Assembly: GCF_023101765.2 (NCBI RefSeq) | Contig: NC_064240.1 | Location: 6,572,001 to 6,636,000 of the forward strand | Direction: 5' to 3' | Origin: Spodoptera frugiperda | Lineage: Eukaryota; Arthropoda; Insecta; Lepidoptera; Noctuidae | DNA: 64,000 nt | Shown here: positions 35,647 to 48,941 of the stretch, one piece after another | Numbering within the stretch: the first letter of the stretch is position 1 | Layout of the letters: each line of letters opens with the position of its first letter | Position numbers and translations under genes: made by a program | The notes under the pieces: model-generated | Seen by the model: only the letters and a program-made list of their open reading frames with translations | What the model was told of the DNA's origin: nothing | The model's database searches: none

Positions 35647-38600
35647 TGTAGCAAATGGTCCTTCGACGCAAGAATAACTAATCACACTGGGTTGGATCAC
35701 AGGTAACAAGTTCCAGTCGGGCAGTCACAACATTTCAATTTCACAGTTTTCACTCAACTCACAGCCGTATCGCGGTCTAATTGACGCGTATTACTAAAAC
35801 TAATTTTAAATAAATTATCACAATTATTTTGTTGTAATTAGGCTATTGCACATATCACTGTTCGTAGGAACGCGCGGCAGACCGCGTTACGCGAGCTTCA
35901 GCTGCGCGGTTGGTGACTAGAATTATTATCGTGAAGTGTGGCCGGCAGGTGCCTAGCAAAGCGCTCGCTCGTGCCAAACGACCTCTACGGAGTACTCCAT
36001 GCGTCTGAGTTGAAGTGGAGGGGCGCGCATGGGTTTTATAGACGCGTGCATGACGCGGCGCCAGCGCGGGCAGAAGGGTGAGGTGGGGGACGGTTGACGA
36101 TATGACCGTTTTCCGCGAAAAACTACGAATGGTGGCGTGGCGGCGCCCGACGCTATCGTATCGTAGTGGTTATGACGCACCAGAAGGCCCGACCGTTGGT
36201 TTGTCCCGATTAACGACATCCGATTGTGAATAAAATATACATAACAATATTTAATCTAAAGAAATACGGGTAAAACCGCACAATATTTACGACGACTGTG
36301 AGTAAAAAGTGGCAATTATGAGTTTGTGGTGATTAATTTTTCTTGCGTCTTTCTGGACCTGTTTCATGTTTATAAAATATATTTTAACGTTTTCAATAAA
36401 GTGGTTACATAATGCAATTTAATAATCATAGTTATTTTTATTGTATATACAACAAGAATTACAAGAGTATGTACTAAACAGTACACAATACAAGTATTCG
36501 CTTCCAGCTAGTTACTGATAATAGTCAAGGAGTAAGTAAACACTGAACACGCCCTCATTAAAACTGCTTTAGATATAAAAGTAATCGAACATGTTCATAT
36601 CGATTCCAATGATAATAATAAATCAGAGGGAGTTCTGCATTTCACCATTAAACGAGTTCAAAGTCCACAATATAAATATGCATAGTAAAGTATAGCTAAT
36701 ACTTTACGCACAGCTGGGCTTGTGGATAAAGTAGACGCAGTAAACGCTGACGTTGCATCTCTTTCCAACCAACACTTGCACTCACTCGATAGTAAGGGAG
36801 GTTCTCTGTGAGAGTTTTCGACTCCAAAAGTTAAAGTAGGGCTGCAGGGCAAGGGAGAGCGTGAAGGTGCAATGCCCTTAGCAACGACTAACTTAAGTAA
36901 AGCTACGGGCCTTTGACTTGAATAGTGCCTGGCGGGATAAAAAACACAGGTAGTGAGCCATTATAAGTCGTTACCCTTGAGATACGTCTAGAGGATATTG
37001 TTATAAAACAGAAAAAAATACGATAGTTTCATCAAAGAACAAAAGATGGCGGATTATTTTGTGATACAAATACAATCTAGAAGACGGCCAAAATGATCAA
37101 GTTACAAATTCAACATCTGTTGCTAGGCAGGTAACCGCCTTTGAAGAATCTTGTTTTAGACAAAACGGATATGCAACGAATACGGCATTATGCATTATAC
37201 ATAACATTGATTTCATTATAGTCAGCCTAACATAATCGCTTGCATGAATGAATCGAAGTTTTTGTTTATCGTGCTGACAAAGACTGTGACTGTATTTAAC
37301 TTAGAGATTTAAATGGTAGTGCGTACGGTGCATGATTGTTTGACATTGAAACGTAAATAATAACATACGATGTGCCAACCTCTGTTTCGTCTACTCTACA
37401 ACATGCTATGTCATTTGTTTCATTATCAGGTGGTTAGTACGAACAGAACTGTAGTTGCTTATTCAAGTGTTCCTTTAACTTCAGAAGGCCCCGGCGGATG
37501 TCAATATCTCATTGAGAGCGTAAGCAGACCTTTAAAATACTTTCATATTAAAATGACCGATATATGTCGTTTTCAATATTGATACAACGACTATAATATA
37601 CTTCTTCACGGCGAGATAAATTGATATTTTTCAATTGATCCGACTTATATTTCAGTTGGCGACAACGTCTTTTGACTCTGTTTACGCAGATTTATTATCA
37701 AAACCATATCAACCACGATGTTTATAAGTGGTTAACTATGGAGTCATAGTGACAATTACCTACTTAGTAACCAAATATTTTTTGTGACCTCTTGTTGCGT
37801 CAATCAGAGGCTATCTGTAGTGATCGTGCCATCGTTTTAAGGCTAAACAATATTACAGACTGGCGTCATAACCTTTCCACCTGATGATTATGAAATTGTT
37901 ATTTTCCTTACGATGTTTTTTCCATCAGTTACGTAGTTTGGAATATATTAACATAAAATGTTGTTTTTCTGAGGGAATTGATATCCATCTTATTCTCAGT
38001 CCCATGCTCATTTAAAGTTAGTTGATTGCCGAACAATAACAGCCATTCAATATTGTATTGATAAAATGGTTATTAGCAGCGTCCGATTGTTAGTATTGAC
38101 GTCAAACCTTATGATGGGAGTCAACAGGGGTACATTTTTAATAAGACGTGAACTAACAAACAACGGAATTATCTAGAACGAATTATGAGAACTAATTAGA
38201 ATAAATTGCATGGTATTAATCAAGTTAAGAATCATTAATTCAATCGAAAGCTTCGTCCCATTATTGTCTCCCCTTAAATAAAATGGGGTCGACGACGTAT
38301 ACAATGTCCACAAAATTTTTAGCATCACTAATCGATTGTTTTCAACTTTCAACAACTTTCTTATTTCATAAAACATTGGCCGCCTTTCTTTTCCCCCAGG
38401 ACTAAACACCACGTAAGGTGAAATAAATACCACAAATGGTATTTATTGCCAGGTAGTAATTGTCACGTGTTATTTATCTAACCCCATATACATTGACTAC
38501 CTACACAACTAGTTGCTTTTGAAACAAACCTAGAAGGTTGTGTCATGAATAATCGCTAGGCTAACGAGGCAGTCTATACAGTCTGTATTTTGAGAATATT

Positions 38601-39931
38601 AAAACAATTCATAGCGTGTATAATCTAACCTTGATATCGGTAATGTTTCTCTGATCTTGAATATTTCTTGGCAATGTTTTGTTTACGAGGTACATGTCCG
38701 GGTTTACGTATTGATACACATAGAGTTTACTCTAGTGTTTGAAGAAAGTCGTAACACCTGTATTCTTGCACCTGCCTAGTCAGTGTAGGTTAACATGTTA
38801 CCGATATAGATCGCAGGTAAGGCTATCATGCTCTACAGCTCAACCTCCGCTCTGAATAACCTTTTTTGTAACGACGTAGCGTGATTACTAATTAGTTTTC
38901 TACGGACACTATTTATGTGTTCCGTTTTATCTACTTGTCATTCGTTTCCGCATACCTCGGCAGCTACTTCCTCTCGCCCGGACAATCGTAAATCATTGTA
39001 GTATTGTACCTTGGGACTCAATATTGATAGTGAAGTCGACGTAATGATCTCCAAATAGGCATCTGTTTTTCAGCGTCTTGGCTGAACAAATTAATTATTC
39101 TACATGAATATTAATGAGCATTTCGTTATTTAGTTCGTTTGAGGTGTGTTCGACAGAAGCCATTGTACGTTTGGCCACGACCTTGTACGTTTCTTTCGGT
39201 CATCATTCTATTCTTACCAAACATAGCATTACATACTAAGTAGGTATAGTTCCAGTATCTAGTTTTTGTCACTCACCGGTAACAATATTGTGACTCACTC
39301 AATAGAATTGTTAGTTTCTAAATAGAACGGTGTTCGTTGAATAAAATAGCCAATCGCTGAACACGGAAATCTCAGAACGGCACAAAATTAAAATGTCCAG
39401 TTATTTTAGTATCGGTACTTTTACAACGTATATATTCGAATAATATATAGACTGGAGTGTGGCCAACTGCAAGGAAGGAATTTGCCTTGACCATATTGAC
39501 GACAACCTTCGGGCATAATGAAATGATAGCAAACTGGTTTCGTATTTAAGAACAAAAAATAACCGCTGGCAAAATTTTAAGCTATAATCATACTTGAGGG
39601 ATTATGTCTGTATTAAAGTTGTGATAGGGAATTCAACCAGCTGTCTGTTAAGTACCAGGCATTACCACTGAAGTTGGGTAACTGTTGTATCCTATTACCA
39701 GTTGTTAGTACACTGGAGTAAGGTCGTGGTAACCAGTTAGCGTCGTACCAGAATGCAGAACGATGAGAATTACCCGCGCTCGAAGGGATTGTTCCGATCC
39801 CTTCCGCATAGGCAGACGATGGTCTTGTCAACAGACAGCACGATCAAGGAGTTGTGTTCTAGCACCACGCCGACTTCGCAGTTTTCCTCTTTGCACTTCA
39901 TCGCCTCGACGGCGATAGGAGAGAAGAGCAT
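34217..39931 (-). CDS. same gene, candidate long isoform from the distal promoter (copy 1), 3 exons
   Basis: A distal exon at 39931-39774 has 52 codons plus 2 bases, opening MLFSPIAVEAMKCKEENC, continuing through NSLIVLSVDKTIVCLCGRD and ending in a GG|GTAATT donor. It joins in frame to an acceptor at 35687 (CCCAG|T); an alternative is TTAG at 35678. The reading then passes through SYSCVEGPFATMVGNNG into the short-isoform frame, for 189 residues. The distal ATG is the first after a putative start site at 40160. The extra N-terminus is Cys-containing with a hydrophobic strand (LIVLSV), unlike the basic C-terminus. The acceptor has a weak pyrimidine tract, and the frame at the junction is the main support. 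Confidence 0.42.
35725..36000 (-). promoter_or_regulatory. 5' leader with upstream ORFs (copy 1)
   Basis: From a start site near 36006 to the ATG at 35646 the leader is about 360 nt and holds three small upstream frames. These are MEYSVEVVWHERALC (36000-35953), a 9-codon frame MCNSLITTK (35853-35824) and a minimal ATG-TTG-TGA (35733-35725). The first lies only ~6 nt from the cap and may be skipped. Such leaders often restrain translation. Equivalent positions in copy 2 are +9012. Confidence 0.4.
36006..36040 (-). promoter_or_regulatory. proximal TATA promoter (copy 1)
   Basis: Minus strand TATAAAA at 36040-36034, with an initiator-like TCAGAC whose A is at 36006. The surrounding 35870-36200 is CpG-rich. 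Upstream, TGACGCGG, TGACGAT and TGACGCAC words resemble CRE/AP-1 half sites, as in inducible genes (inference). A minus frame of 88 codons (36219-35953) crosses the TATA box and is probably not a protein. Confidence 0.5.
36220..39769. other. first intron / upstream region, copy 1
   Basis: About 3.5 kb between the proximal promoter and the distal exon. The frames at 36658-36852, 37370-37582 and 38173-38433 have no recognisable product. 36700-36960 and 38880-39010 are less AT-rich. Likely intron with regulatory DNA. Confidence 0.35.
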
Positions 39932-40170
39932 CGAAACGCGTGCACAGACACTTTACAGACACAGGTTTTAAGGATACGTGTAAGAGATAGTTGAGGCAAA
40001 TCGCCAACGTAAGCCGCGTGAACGGGCGTTTTGGCGCAAACTGGCAGCCAGCGCCAGTGCGGTTTCAATACACACGGCCGTGCCGACGGTGACTATTTGA
40101 CTGGCTGAGCGGCGTTCGTGGCGCCGGCCACCACGCCTCGCGCAGCGGTGGGTGGCGACTGAACACGCAC
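39932..40170 (-). promoter_or_regulatory. distal CpG-rich promoter and leader (copy 1)
   Basis: 39,890-40,230 is a distinct CpG-rich island. A perfect arthropod initiator TTCAGTC lies on the minus strand with its A at 40160 and no TATA box. The 229-nt leader down to the ATG at 39931 has no upstream ATG at all, in contrast to the proximal leader. Confidence 0.42.
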
Positions 40171-40230
40171 CTCTCCCGTTACCTTATTGCGATGTTATGG
40201 GGACCGACCCCGCGCTGCGAAAGCCCTTCG

Positions 40231-41237
40231 TAATAGTCCGTCGCGTTACTGTAATTTGCATTCATTTCCACCTATTTCCATATTCAGGAAACTCCACATT
40301 TACAATGCGAACGATGGCCGAGTCCCAGACGTGCGCGCTCCATTATCCTGTCATTTGCAGACACCGATAACATTGGACACACACTTGAGCACAACATTGA
40401 CATATACGAACTCGATAAGTATAACAAATTAACACATTGTTTTCTCCAGTTGAACACTCTTTCAAATTCAAATTATCTCTTCGAAGACGGCTTTGTTATA
40501 CGCTCGTCGTGGCTTAACTGAAAACACTTGGACGTCAACGGATGTCGGTCCCCGTGTACCGCATTCATACATAACAAATAGCGTGGCCTGTAGGAGACAA
40601 GACAATCGAACAAGAATTGTAAATGTAACAACTCTGAATATTTTAGTTTACATAGTAAGTAGGAACATGTATGATGATTTCTAAAAAACTATTTGTGTCA
40701 AAAGCACTTGCATATCGATAAGGGTGATGATTGACTAGCAGATGGATTAGATATAAACAAATCAATTCGATAAGAAGAAATAAAGACCAAAACAATCCGT
40801 TGAGTTGAAGCATTAGAGAGTATTCGATCAAACATTGACGTCAGAGCTTACACAGCTTTCTGTTATGCTAAGTAAGTTGATAATGTTATTGCTACACTAA
40901 TAGTATTGTTATGTCGAATCGATTAGATAAACAAACTTTCGACATAATTGACTTAACTGCCTAAAATTATGAGGGGCCTAAAGTGAATCATATAAATCCG
41001 TACACAATTTTTATGATCTGGTAGTTGTAATAAATTTTAAAAAATCATTCGAAGTTTTTTATTTTACCCGTCGCCGTATTACCCAATACACAATAATGTT
41101 AATTAAGGCACTCATGTGTGAGGTCACAGTACACTACATTGGTAGGGCAGTAGGTATATTTCAAATGCTAATGATCAATCCATGCATTCATGTCCTCGTC
41201 GTGGGAACGCCATGCCCTGACAAGTTAGCCATGGTAG
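40231..41237. other. upstream flank, copy 1
   Basis: Frames at 40152-40370, 40187-40432, 40493-40684 and 40643-40831 overlap the CpG island or AT-rich DNA and have no protein features. Nothing else seen. Confidence 0.3.
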
Positions 41238-41447
41238 ATGGCCACAATAGCTGACCTCGTTCTGACTGGCGTGGTTAACATCAGAATAGTACTGTTCAAT
41301 GGAACTGTTGAGGTTACAACAGATGCTAAAGCTATTTGCACGTTAGATGCAACTGAATTTCAACAACAAACAATATACAAAAACAATAAAGATAGAAACA
41401 AAAACATATCCACTTCAGTTATAAAATTGAGACAAAGAGTTTCTTAA
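41238..41447 (+). other. possible relic reading frame, copy 1
   Basis: A 69-codon plus frame opens MATIADLVLTGVVNIRIVLF and NGTVEVTTDAKAICTLDATEF before turning AT-rich. Its counterpart at 50249 differs at two bases in this half (TTC/TTT and TTA/TTG), both silent. No family recognised; may be the remnant of a mobile element. Confidence 0.25.
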
Positions 41448-41544
41448 TAAACTCAAATGCAAAAAATATTTTAGTGGTTCATATGTGTACTGCCCACATA
41501 GTGGTTTGAAAATAGACAAACAGTGTCTGTAACTCATCAAATTC

Positions 41545-41641
41545 NNNNNNNNNNNNNNNNNNNNNNNNNNNNNNNNNNNNNNNNNNNNNNNNNNNNNNNN
41601 NNNNNNNNNNNNNNNNNNNNNNNNNNNNNNNNNNNNNNNNN
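41545..41641. other. assembly gap, 97 N
   Basis: Unresolved bases exactly at the junction of the two duplicate segments. Confidence 1.
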
Positions 41642-41675
41642 AAGTAGCTGACTAAAGACTTCCGTAGTATTTCAC

Positions 41676-41758
41676 TAGATGGCGCTGTCAAAGTTGTAAC
41701 CAAATATGCAATAGATGGCGCTGTAACAATAACTTTTTCGTATCTTTCTTAGATGGCG
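41676..41758. promoter_or_regulatory. cluster of AGATGGCGC (CTCF-like) words, left end of copy 2
   Basis: TAGATGGCGC at 41676-41685 and 41712-41721, TAGATGGCG at 41750-41758. The words persist while the bases between them diverge from copy 1. Confidence 0.35.
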
Positions 41759-43224
41759 GGTAAATAGCTTCTTAACCAATATAACCTCAAAATATTAATT
41801 CTCATGTTGCAATGTTATTATTTCACTATAAACGGTGATTATAAGATCATGTTGTAAGAAATCAATTCTAAATTAACTGTTTGCAAACATAATAATATTT
41901 GTTTTTATTCAGAAAGCTAAAGAAACTTCGTTTTGTATGTACAAACATAACCTCAATTTCATCAGGAGCATAGGTATTGCAAGATTATGAGGCATATTTT
42001 GGCAATAATCATAATAAACGAGGAAGGTGGTAAATAAGGAAACAAAAGTTCAGTATAATGATGGAATTTATTTTCCAATATTTCAACGAAAGATTACATT
42101 TTTTCAAAACAAAAAACTTCTCACGATGTTAAAATTACAATTATAACATGGTTCTTCTACAGCAACTGTTAATTTAATGAAAGAAAATATATTCATGGCT
42201 CAATTCTACCTATTAACTATCAACTTACTTCATCAAAATATCAGGCTCAATATGAGCTATCAAAATTCTCGACCGTCGGCCCTTGCTAGACTTTAATTGA
42301 CAAGGTATTAAGGCAATCAAGTTAAAACTACATCATTCTGTCAATAACTTCTTTATTCCTTCATTTTAATTACTTATATCACAGTAAGGACCGGGCGAAA
42401 ATCTGAATAATTATACTACAAAAGCAATTCGAGCAACTCAACATTCAACAACTAGGTCATTTGATATTCCATCGTGATATTGTTTGATATTTGATACTTA
42501 TAGTCAATAATATCAGAAAATATTTGTATTTTATTCGAAAATTTCAATGTCACGTTACACTTAAAATTGTACCATTATTCAGTCTCACTCGCAACACAAA
42601 ATGAATGATCTAAAAATACTGCATCAAACAATAAGATGTTTAAACCTCAGCTCTCACACAATATACATACAGTAGTTATGTATAAGTTCATAAACTATTT
42701 TGATCGGAGTTCACTTACGAATACGATCATGTCTACAATAAGTTAATGAACTACGAAATGCCCTACTTAGTCAAAAATTACATTTAACAAGGCATCATAA
42801 TTGTTTATTCATAATTATTGGATTTTCGTCACTAGTATGCGCGACCGCATCTTCCTAATTCACATTCATAGCTTTAAATTAATTAAACTAAATTCATTTG
42901 ACTATCACTCTCATACGATCTGCAACGGAACAACACTCACAAACATCAAATTCTAATACTTAATAATACAATTTCTAGGCTTTAAAATCACAATGAAGTG
43001 GTGAATGAAAAGAAAATATTTTAGTAACATTGGTCATTAGAATTAATTGGTCGAAAGGATATGTTCAGAAATAGAGGCTGTCGAGCCGTGCAGGTTTACA
43101 ATTTTGATATTCGAGTAATGATATAACTTGATGTTTTACAACCATCGAGTTGAGGTTGATGTCATCGCCTTTAGATCAACGCCACGAAGTATCCTGCTTC
43201 AGCTATAATTACTAGTCCGTGTGC

Positions 43225-44658
43225 TTAATACACGTATATTTGTTTGAGCTGTGGCTTGAGCTCTGGCGGGATCGTGTAAACTTCCTGTTCAGGCTTCTTT
43301 TTCACTAGTCGCTTCCAACGACCACCGATGTTCTTGCGAAGACTGCGGAAACTCGCACGCTCATTACCGTGCGGCTGCATTAGGTTGTCCTGTAAACAAT
43401 AGAAAATAACCATGAGTCTCAGTAAAACAAAGTCGAGACACGTTCGGTACTTCAAAAAGGTTTGTGACCCTAAAGTCGTTACCAGTATTCTGTTCCGTTA
43501 CCGACCCCAATGCATTCAACCACATTTATTTTGCCCCGCATGAAATAACTTTAGACGTTATACAACTACTCTGCCGCTATTTTTAACTGTTGTCAGGCGC
43601 GAAAATAAAAGAAGCTTGTTCTATTATGTTTTGCAGGAAACGTTTTTGTGAAGATTAAAGATATTTTCTTAGTTTATTTACAGGTAGATCGATGATCTAG
43701 GTTTGTTCAAGTTTGCTAAGTTGAGAATAAGTTCTGTTGCATGACTAGGAAGCTAATATTTCAAAGTAGAAGTAATGTTGAGGCCGAACAAGAATGAGGC
43801 AAGCCTTGAATACACTATTCAAAGACACATTAGCATTATCTACTTCCTGGTGTGCCGTCTTGCTTGATATGTGGTCATGCAGACGTTGTACAAACATAGT
43901 TACGATTCGATACAACAAATCAATGGGCCGTTTCGCAGGTAAGGCTCGCCTCGGGAAATAGTTATCAGAGCATGATATTGGGGTCAGTGTTTTAACAAGT
44001 TAAAATTTAATACAGACGTTTGCATTAGCCTCTTTTGTTCGTCAGACAGCAAGAAAGAAGGTCGGAGTCGTTACGACATGCTCGCCTTGTGCAGCTTTCT
44101 ATTCAACGAGCGTGTCCCGACATTTAAATTTATTTCGCACTTAGATATCGTGTCTACGGAGTTCTACCAACTCTCTCTCTCAGTGGCGGGGAGGGTCGAA
44201 CCAGTCACGATTTCTTTCGTATTATAATGTAACGTTTCTTTCCCAACTTGCAACTTTCAATATTGTTTGTTTGTTGTCGAGGCGAACAAAGTTTTGTGAA
44301 TAAATTGGAATGCATTGCAGCTGGACATTGAAGCTCGTTAAATCAGTATTGGGGTCAAGTATAACGGCTGGAACTGGTTTCGATTCTTGAAATAGTTAGT
44401 TGGCATGAGTGTGTTATTGTTTGTGATGAAGTAGTAAGGTTGTGTACGTACCTGATCGTGAGGATAGACGTAAGGCGGGGGCAGCGGCGGCGGGAACTGC
44501 CACAGCGGTTGCTGGCGGAAGGCGAGTGGCTCCGGCTGAGTTGCAGGCGCAGCCTGAAGGACTTCAGCTGGGTGCACCGAAGCCGAATGCTCCTCTCGCT
44601 TGCGTAGCTTGCTGTGGACGATGCGAATCGCCATCATAGTACCGTTGTTTCCAACCAT
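43225..44658 (-). CDS. unrecognised small basic protein, short isoform (copy 2), 2 exons
   Basis: Exons 44658-44452 and 43389-43225 give the same 123-residue product as copy 1: the proline-rich PPPLPPPYVYP centre and the basic C-terminus ending IYVY. Exon borders are conserved; the donor reads GTACGT instead of GTATGT. The coding bases look identical to copy 1, while the intron has scattered substitutions, such as AGTAGAAC/AGTAAAAC and a CTCGTT/TTGCTT difference near 43860. Either an alternative haplotype or a recent paralogue. Confidence 0.63.
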
Positions 44659-47600
44659 TGTAGCAAATGGTCCTTCGACGCAAGAATAACTAATCACACT
44701 GGGTTGGATCACAGGTAACAAGTTCCAGTCGGGCAGTCACAACATTTCAATTTCACAGTTTTCACTCAACTCACAGCCGTATCGCGGTCTAATTGACGCG
44801 TATTACTAAAACTAATTTTAAATAAATTATCACAATTATTTTGTTGTAATTAGGCTATTGCACATATCACTGTTCGTAGGAACGCGCGGCAGACCGCGTT
44901 ACGCGAGCTTCAGCTGCGCGGTTGGTGACTAGAATTATTATCGTGAAGTGTGGCCGGCAGGTGCCTAGCAAAGCGCTCGCTCGTGCCAAACGACCTCTAC
45001 GGAGTACTCCATGCGTCTGAGTTGAAGTGGAGGGGCGCGCATGGGTTTTATAGACGCGTGCATGACGCGGCGCCAGCGCGGGCAGAAGGGTGAGGTGGGG
45101 GACGGTTGACGATATGACCGTTTTCCGCGAAAAACTACGAATGGTGGCGTGGCGGCGCCCGACGCTATCGTATCGTAGTGGTTATGACGCACCAGAAGGC
45201 CCGACCGTTGGTTTGTCCCGATTAACGACATCTGATTGTGAATAAAATATACATAACAATATTTAATCTACTAGCTTTAAGAAATACGGGTAAAACCGCA
45301 CAATATTTACGACGACTGTGAGTAAAAAGTGGCAATTATAATTTTGTGGTGATTAATTTTTCTTGCGTCTTTCTGGACCTGTTTCATGTTTATAAAATAT
45401 ATTTAAACGTTTTCAATAAAGTGGTTACATAATGCATTTAATAATCATAGTTATTTTTATTGTATATAACAACAAGAATTACAAGAGTATGTACTAAACA
45501 GTACACAATACAAGTATTCGCTTCCAGCTAGTTACTGATAATAGTCAAGGAGTAAGTAAACACTGAACACGCCCTCATTAAAACTGCTTTAGATATAAAA
45601 GTAATCGAACATGTTCATATCGATTCCAATGATAATAATAAATTAGAGGGAGTTCTCCATTTCACCATTAAACGAGTTCAAAGTCCACAATATAAATATG
45701 CATAGTAAAGTATAGCTAATACTTTACGCACAGCTGGGCTTGTGGATAAAGTAGACGCAGTAAACGCTGACGTTGCATCTCTTTCCAACCAACACTTGCA
45801 CTCACTCGATAGTAAGGGAGGTTCTCTGTGAGAGTTTTCGACTCCAAAAGTTAAAGTAGGGCTGCAGGGCAAGGGAGAGCGTGAAGGTGCAATGCCCTTA
45901 GCAACGACTAACTTAAGTAAAGCTACGGGCCTTTGACTTGAATAGTGCCTGGCGGGATAAAAAACACAGGTAGTGAGCCATTATAAGTCGTTACCCTTGA
46001 GATACGTCTAGAGGATATTGTTATAAAACAGAAAAAAATACGATAGTTTCATCAAAGAACAAAAGATGGCGGATTATTTTGTGATACAAATACAATCTAG
46101 AAGACGACCAAAATGATCAAGTTACGAATTCAACATCTGTTGCTAGGCAGGTAACCGCCTTTGAAGAATCTTGTTTTAGACAAAACGGATATGCAACAAA
46201 CATGGCTTTATGCATTATACATAACATTGATTTCATTATAGTCAGCCTAACATAATCGCTTGCATGAATGAATCAAAGTTTTTGTTTATCGTGCTGACAA
46301 AGACTGTGACTGTATTTAACTTAGAGATTTAAATGGTAGTGCGTACGGTGCATGATTGTTTGACATTGAAACGTAAATAATAACATACGATGTGCCAACC
46401 TCTGTTTCGTCTACTCTACAACATGCTATGTCATTTGTTTCATTATCAGTTAGTACGAACAGAACTGTAGTTGCTTATTCAAGTGTTCTTTTAACTTCAG
46501 AAGGACCCGGCGGATGTCAATATCTCATTGAGAGCGTAAGCAGACCTTTAAAATACTTTCATATTAAAATGACCGATATATGTCGTTTTCAATATTGATA
46601 CAACGACAACATATACTTCATCACGGCGAGATAAATTGATATTTTTCAATTGATCCGACTTATATTTCAGTTGGCGACAACGTCTTTTGACTCTGTTTAC
46701 GCAGATTTATTATCAAAACCATATCAACCACGATGTTTATAAGTGGTTAACTATGGAGTCATAGTGACAATTACCTACTTAGTAACCAAATATTTTTTGT
46801 GACCTCTTGTTGCGTCAATCAGAGGCTATCTGTAGTGATCGTGCCATCGTTTTAAGGCTAAACAATATTACAGACTGGCGTCATAACCTTTCCACCTGAT
46901 GATTATGAAATTGTTATTTTCCTTACGATGTTTTTTCCATCAGTTACGTAGTTTGGAATATATTAACATAAAATGTTGTTTTTCTGAGGGAATTGATATC
47001 CATCTTATTCTCAGTCCCATGCTCATTTAAAGTTAGTTGATTGCCGAACAATAACAGCCATTCAATATTGTATTGATAAAATGGTTATTAGCAGCGTTCG
47101 ATTGTTAGTATTGACGTCAAACCTTATGATGGGAGTCAACAGGGGTACATTTTTAATAAGACGTGAACTAACAAACAACGGAATTATCTAGAACGAATTA
47201 TGAGAACTAATTAGAATAAATTGCATGGTATTAAACGAGTTAAGAATCATTAAATCAAAAGCTTCGTCCCATTATTGCCTCCCCTTAAATAAAATGGGGT
47301 CGACAACGTATACAATGTCCACAAAATTTTGAGCATCACTAATCGATTGTTTTCAACTTTCAACAACTTTCTTATTTCATAAAACATTGGCAACCTTTCT
47401 TTTCCCCCAGGACTAAACACCACGTAAAGTGAAATAATACCACAAATGGTATTTATTGCCAGGTAGTAATTGTCACGTGTTATTTATCTAACCCCATATA
47501 CATTGACTACCTACACAACTAGTTGCTTTTGAAACAAACCTAGAAGGTTGTGTCATGAATAATCGCTAGGCTAACGAGGCAGTCTATACAGTCTGTATTT

Positions 47601-48941
47601 TGAGAATATTAAAACAATTCATAGCGTGTATAATCTAACCTTGATATCGGTAATGTTTCTCTGATCTTGAATATTTCTTGGCAATGTTTTGTTTACGAGA
47701 TGCATGTCCGGGTTTACGTATTGATACACATAGAGTTTACTCTAGTGTTTGAAGAAAGTCGTAACACCTGTATTCTTGCACCTGCCTAGTCAGTGTAGGT
47801 TAACATGTTACCGATATAGATCGCAGGTAAGGCTATCATGCTCTATAGCTCAACCTCCGCTCTGAATAACCTTTTTTGTACCGACGTAGCGTGATTACTA
47901 ATTAGTTTTCTACGGACACTATTTATGTGTTCCGTTTTATCTACTTGTCATTCGTTTCCGCATACCTCGGCAGCTACTTCCTCTCGCCCGGACAATCGTA
48001 AATCATTGTAGTATTGTACCTTGGGACTCAATATTGATAGTGAAGTCGACGTAATGATCTCCAAATAGGCATCTGTTTTTCAGCGTCTTGGCTGAACAAA
48101 TTAATTATTCTACATGAATATTAATGAGCATTTCGTTATTTAGTTCGTTTGAGGTGTGTTCGACAGAAGCCATTGTACGTTTGGCCACGACCTTGTACGT
48201 TTCTTTCGGTCATCATTCTATTCTTACCAAACATAGCATTACATACTAAGTAGGTATAGTTCCAGTATCTAGTTTTTGTCACTCACCGGTAACAATATTG
48301 TGACTCACTCAATAGAATTGTTAGTTTCTAAATAGAACGGTGTTCGTTGAATAAAATAGCCAATCGCTGAACACGGAAATCTCAGAACGGCACAAAATTA
48401 AAATGTCCAGTTATTTTAGTATCGGTACTTTTACAACGTATATATTCGAATAATATATAGACTGGAGTGTGGCCAACTGCAAGGAAGGAATTTGCCTTGA
48501 CCATATTGACGACAACCTTCGAGCATAATGAAATGATAGCAAACTGGTTTCGTATTTAAGAACAAAAAATAACCGCTGGCAAAATTTTAAGCTATAATCA
48601 TACTTGAGGGATTATGTCTGTATTAAAGTTGTGATAGGGAATTCAACCAGCTGTCTGTTAAGTACCAGGCATTACCACTGAAGTTGGGTAACTGTTGTAT
48701 CCTATTACCAGTTGTTAGTACACTGGAGTAAGGTCGTGGTAACCAGTTAGCGTCGTACCAGAATGCAGAACGATGAGAATTACCCGCGCTCGAAGGGATT
48801 GTTCCGATCCCTTCCGCATAGGCAGACGATGGTCTTGTCAACAGACAGCACGATCAAGGAGTTGTGTTCTAGCACCACGCCGACTTCGCAGTTTTCCTCT
48901 TTGCACTTCATCGCCTCGACGGCGATAGGAGAGAAGAGCAT
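43225..48941 (-). CDS. candidate long isoform (copy 2), 3 exons
   Basis: Distal exon 48941-48784, acceptor at 44699 (exon from 44698), then the two short-isoform exons. All borders and phases equal those of copy 1, shifted by 9010-9012. Same uncertainty over the acceptor as in copy 1. Confidence 0.4.
45018..45052 (-). promoter_or_regulatory. proximal TATA promoter (copy 2)
   Basis: TATAAAA at 45052-45046 and a TCAGAC initiator with its A at 45018, unchanged from copy 1. Confidence 0.48.
45232..48779. other. first intron / upstream region, copy 2
   Basis: Counterpart of 36220-39769, with the clearest indels of the duplicate pair (near 45270, 45440, 46450, 46605 and 47240). No separate gene seen. 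Confidence 0.35.

Larger units (their letters stand above)
32636..41544 (+). repeat. ~8.9-kb directly duplicated segment, copy 1
   Basis: From about 32696 this is nearly identical to 41702 onward, at an offset of 9008-9020 that changes only by small indels. The first ~60 bases and the last ~160 are more diverged. It stops at ...CATCAAATTC, where the N gap starts. Copy 2 has the same bases and then continues past them at 50558. It contains one complete two-promoter gene. Confidence 0.9.

Noticed and set aside
35953..36219. 88-codon minus frame over the proximal promoter
   Set aside because: It spans the TATA box and starts upstream of the likely transcription start; only its last 15 codons could be a leader ORF.
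36658..36852. 64-codon minus frame present in both duplicates
   Set aside because: Sharing between near-identical copies is not evidence of selection; no domain or splice context.
39613..39831. 72-codon minus frame, and 39753-39971 plus frame
   Set aside because: Both overlap the distal exon in other frames; the exon frame has better composition, a splice donor and the first ATG of the leader.
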